Position numbers and translations under genes: made by a program
Notes under the pieces: model-generated
Told to the model about the DNA's origin: nothing
Seen by the model: the letters and a program-made list of their open reading frames with translations, nothing else
The model's database searches: none
Origin: an uncultured Sphingomonadaceae bacterium
GTDB lineage: Bacteria > Pseudomonadota > Alphaproteobacteria > Sphingomonadales > Sphingomonadaceae
NCBI GenBank assembly: GCA_947504025.1
Contig: CANNFX010000002.1
Location: forward strand, 248,001-312,000
DNA: 64,000 nt
Direction of reading: 5' to 3'
Shown: in pieces, positions 62,198 through 64,000 of the stretch
Numbering within the stretch: position 1 is the stretch's first letter
Layout of the letters: every line of letters starts with the position of its first letter

Positions 62198-62285
62198 TCA
62201 CTTGACTTGTTGCAGCGCAACATTAGTGCCGCACGTGGGCCACGCGGTCCCAACGCCGCGCGAGCTCTCTGTAAGGAGAGAATAC
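62198..62285 (+). promoter_or_regulatory. structured serC leader (candidate serC RNA motif)
   Basis: The 88 bases before serC can fold into two hairpins. The first is CGCGG (62243-62247) with CCGCG (62256-62260). The second is CTCTC (62265-62269) with GAGAG (62276-62280), which overlaps the ribosome-binding AAGGAG (62273-62278). A further GTTGC/GCAAC repeat is at 62209-62221, and TTGACT at 62202 may be a -35 element. A conserved serC leader RNA has been described in Alphaproteobacteria with hairpins near the ribosome-binding site, which this resembles. Identity to that motif is not tested. Confidence 0.55.
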
Positions 62286-63440
62286 ATGTTGAACTTACCT
62301 GCGCTCAAACCTGAGCGTCCTTTCTTTTCGTCTGGACCAACCGCCAAGTTTCCTGGTTGGTCAGCGAATAATCTTAAAACCGAAGCACTAGGGCGTTCAC
62401 ATCGCTCAGTTACCGGCAAGGCGCGGCTTAAATATGCCATCGACCTGACCCGTGAACTTCTGGGCGTGCCTGACGACTATTTGGTCGGCATTATGCCGGG
62501 TTCGGATACAGGCGCGTTGGAATGCGCGATGTGGACAATGCTGGGCGCCGGTCCAGCGACAGTCGCCGCATGGGAAAGTTTCGGCAATGTTTGGATCCAA
62601 GACGCGGTCAAGCAGCTCAAGCTGAATGATTTGACAGTACTTGATGCGGATTACGGGAAGATTCCCGATCTTGCGAGCATTCCGCAAGATAACGACGTTG
62701 TCTTCACGTGGAACGGGACCACATCTGGCGCAAAAATCACCGATACGGACTGGCTCGAAGCCGGCCGCAGCGGGATTACGATCAATGATGCCACCAGCGC
62801 CATTTTCGCGCAGGAAATGGATTGGGCCAAGCTTGATGCCACGACCTTTAGTTGGCAGAAAGTCATGGGTTCCGAAGCGCAGCACGGTATGCTCATTCTC
62901 AGCCCCAAGGCAGTGGAGCGGATCGAAAGCTATGATCCCAAATGGCCCCTGCCAAAACTGTTTCGCCTGAAGAAGGGCGACAAGATCAACCGGGCCATTT
63001 TTGAAGGCGCGACGATCAACACACCGAGCTTGCTGGCTACAGAAGACTACATCATGGCGCTGGAATGGGCGAAGTCGCTTGGCGGACGCCAGGCGATGTT
63101 TGATCGTGCGAATGCCAATGCAAAGATCGTGACTGATTGGATTGAAGCGACGCCTTGGCTGCGCAATATGGTCCCCGACCCGGCACAGCGTACGAACACT
63201 GGCGTGTGCTTCGTCTTTCAAGGTGAATGGTATGACAGCCTGTCCGTTGAAGATCGGGCCGACGTGCCAAAGACCATCGCTAAGATGCTTGATGAGCGGG
63301 ATGTTGGCTACGACTTCAACGGCTACCGTGATGCTCCGCCGAGCCTGCGTATCTGGTGTGGCGGAACTGTGGAGCAAGAGGACTTGAAACGCCTGCTGCC
63401 GTGGATTGAATGGGCATACGAAACGCTAAAATCTGGCTAA
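62286..63440 (+). CDS. serC: phosphoserine transaminase
   Basis: The 384-aa enzyme is of the alphaproteobacterial SerC type: RPFFSSGPTAKFPGW at the start, GIMPGSDTGALECAMW, INDATSAIFAQEMDW and the PLP-binding Lys192 in FSWQKVMGSEAQHG. It makes phosphoserine from phosphohydroxypyruvate and glutamate. The ATG 62286 has AAGGAG seven bases upstream; a longer in-frame extension to 62202 covers the leader hairpins and is rejected. serA follows 94 bases downstream. Confidence 0.96.
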   Translation: MLNLPALKPERPFFSSGPTAKFPGWSANNLKTEALGRSHRSVTGKARLKYAIDLTRELLGVPDDYLVGIMPGSDTGALECAMWTMLGAGPATVAAWESFGNVWIQDAVKQLKLNDLTVLDADYGKIPDLASIPQDNDVVFTWNGTTSGAKITDTDWLEAGRSGITINDATSAIFAQEMDWAKLDATTFSWQKVMGSEAQHGMLILSPKAVERIESYDPKWPLPKLFRLKKGDKINRAIFEGATINTPSLLATEDYIMALEWAKSLGGRQAMFDRANANAKIVTDWIEATPWLRNMVPDPAQRTNTGVCFVFQGEWYDSLSVEDRADVPKTIAKMLDERDVGYDFNGYRDAPPSLRIWCGGTVEQEDLKRLLPWIEWAYETLKSG

Positions 63441-63450
63441 CCGGCCTATT

Positions 63451-63472
63451 CCCGCACCGCGCGCGGTGCGGG
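63451..63472. repeat. perfect 9-bp hairpin between serC and serA
   Basis: CCCGCACCG (63451-63459) and CGGTGCGGG (63464-63472) pair perfectly around a CGCG loop, ten bases after the serC stop. No U-tract follows, so it is more likely an mRNA stabiliser or attenuator than a terminator. Confidence 0.6.
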
Positions 63473-63534
63473 ACAAGCTTCCCTAATTTAGCCGGTGCAG
63501 CGTGTGTCGCGCCCGGCCAATTGCGAGAATTTTC

Positions 63535-64000
63535 ATGACAAAACCTAGAGTCCTTATCTCGGATAAGATGGATCCCAATGCAGTGCGTATCTTTGAAGAG
63601 CGCGGCTGTGATGTCGATGTGATCACAGGTCAAACACCTGAAGAACTTAAAGCAATCATCTCTCAATATGACGGCCTAGCAATTCGTTCTTCGACGACGG
63701 TAACACCGGAAATACTCGATGCTGCGACGAACCTAAAGGTCATTGGCCGTGCAGGCATTGGTGTCGACAACGTCGATATTCCTTATGCTTCGAGCAAAGG
63801 CGTGGTGGTGATGAACACTCCTTTCGGCAACTCGATCACGACAGCAGAACATGCCATCGCAATGATCATGGCCGTCGCTCGTCAAATTCCTGCGGCGAAT
63901 GCTCGCACACAAAACGGGGAATGGCCGAAAAGCGCCTTCATGGGTGTTGAAGTGACCGGCAAGACGCTGGGTTTGATCGGAGCGGGTAACATTGGTTCGA
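63535..64000 (+). CDS. serA: D-3-phosphoglycerate dehydrogenase, 3' end cut by window edge
   Basis: The frame opens at ATG 63535 (MTKPRVLISDKMDPNAVRIF) and runs off the right edge after about 155 residues of a protein normally near 525 aa. Visible are the N-terminal substrate domain with GRAGIGVDNVDIPYASSKGV and TTAEHAIAMIMAVARQIP, and the start of the NAD motif LGLIGAGNIGS. It catalyses the first step of serine synthesis, feeding serC, the gene just upstream. Confidence 0.95.
   Translation, partial: MTKPRVLISDKMDPNAVRIFEERGCDVDVITGQTPEELKAIISQYDGLAIRSSTTVTPEILDAATNLKVIGRAGIGVDNVDIPYASSKGVVVMNTPFGNSITTAEHAIAMIMAVARQIPAANARTQNGEWPKSAFMGVEVTGKTLGLIGAGNIGS

Noticed and set aside
62406..63377. 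Long open frame (323 aa) on the minus strand opposite serC
   Set aside because: It lies fully within serC, is rich in residues expected from an antisense frame and has no recognisable domain or ribosome-binding site.

Overview
The window looks like a chromosomal segment of an alphaproteobacterium of the order Sphingomonadales (Erythrobacteraceae/Sphingomonadaceae type). The reasons are many TonB-dependent receptors without a SusD partner, the tsaD/hemC divergent pair followed by hemD and a mitofilin-like gene, the ATP-grasp/alpha-E/transglutaminase/Anbu operon, and the serC-serA pair behind a structured leader. I see no tRNA, rRNA, insertion sequence, phage gene or CRISPR array.

Bases 1-27200 are an accessory glycan-use locus arranged as divergent units. 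A partial SDR dehydrogenase (-) faces a RidA-fusion protein and a creatininase-family hydrolase (+). A minus-strand unit (7839 to 2499) encodes an enolase-superfamily enzyme, a GH109-type alpha-N-acetylgalactosaminidase and a PhoD-like phosphatase. A plus-strand unit (8226 to 17005) encodes two tandem GH2 beta-galactosidases and a GH95 alpha-L-fucosidase. A second minus-strand unit (23941 to 17074) encodes a sulfatase, a second PhoD-like protein, a second sulfatase and a secreted HExxH metalloprotease. A TonB receptor (24594-27191) is transcribed divergently from it. Together these could strip GalNAc, fucose, galactose, sulfate and perhaps phosphate from a secreted glycoprotein-like or sulfated polymer, with uptake through the receptor. 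The substrate is inferred, not proven. Both large divergent promoter regions carry a similar AAAATTCC-centred motif that may be a shared operator.

Bases 27279-42780 hold metabolic and envelope genes: two acyl-CoA dehydrogenases, a flavin reductase, a second TonB receptor, a 2-oxoglutarate/Fe(II) oxygenase, a NupC nucleoside transporter, a YhhQ queuosine-precursor transporter, a DUF819 membrane protein, acetyl-CoA synthetase, an OmpA-like/31-aa peptide/helix-hairpin-helix trio, and a von Willebrand (YfbK-like) lipoprotein.

Bases 42894-64000 are mostly core genes: a flippase, gpsA and tsaD (overlapping, -); hemC, hemD and a Mic60-like protein (+); a UbiH-type hydroxylase; a DsbD/ScsB-type thiol reductase; uvrB with a small lipoprotein; a DUF3617 lipoprotein; the hydrolase/ATP-grasp/alpha-E/transglutaminase/Anbu operon; a LuxR-type regulator with a degenerate receiver; an extensin-like lipoprotein; and serC-serA, cut by the right edge.
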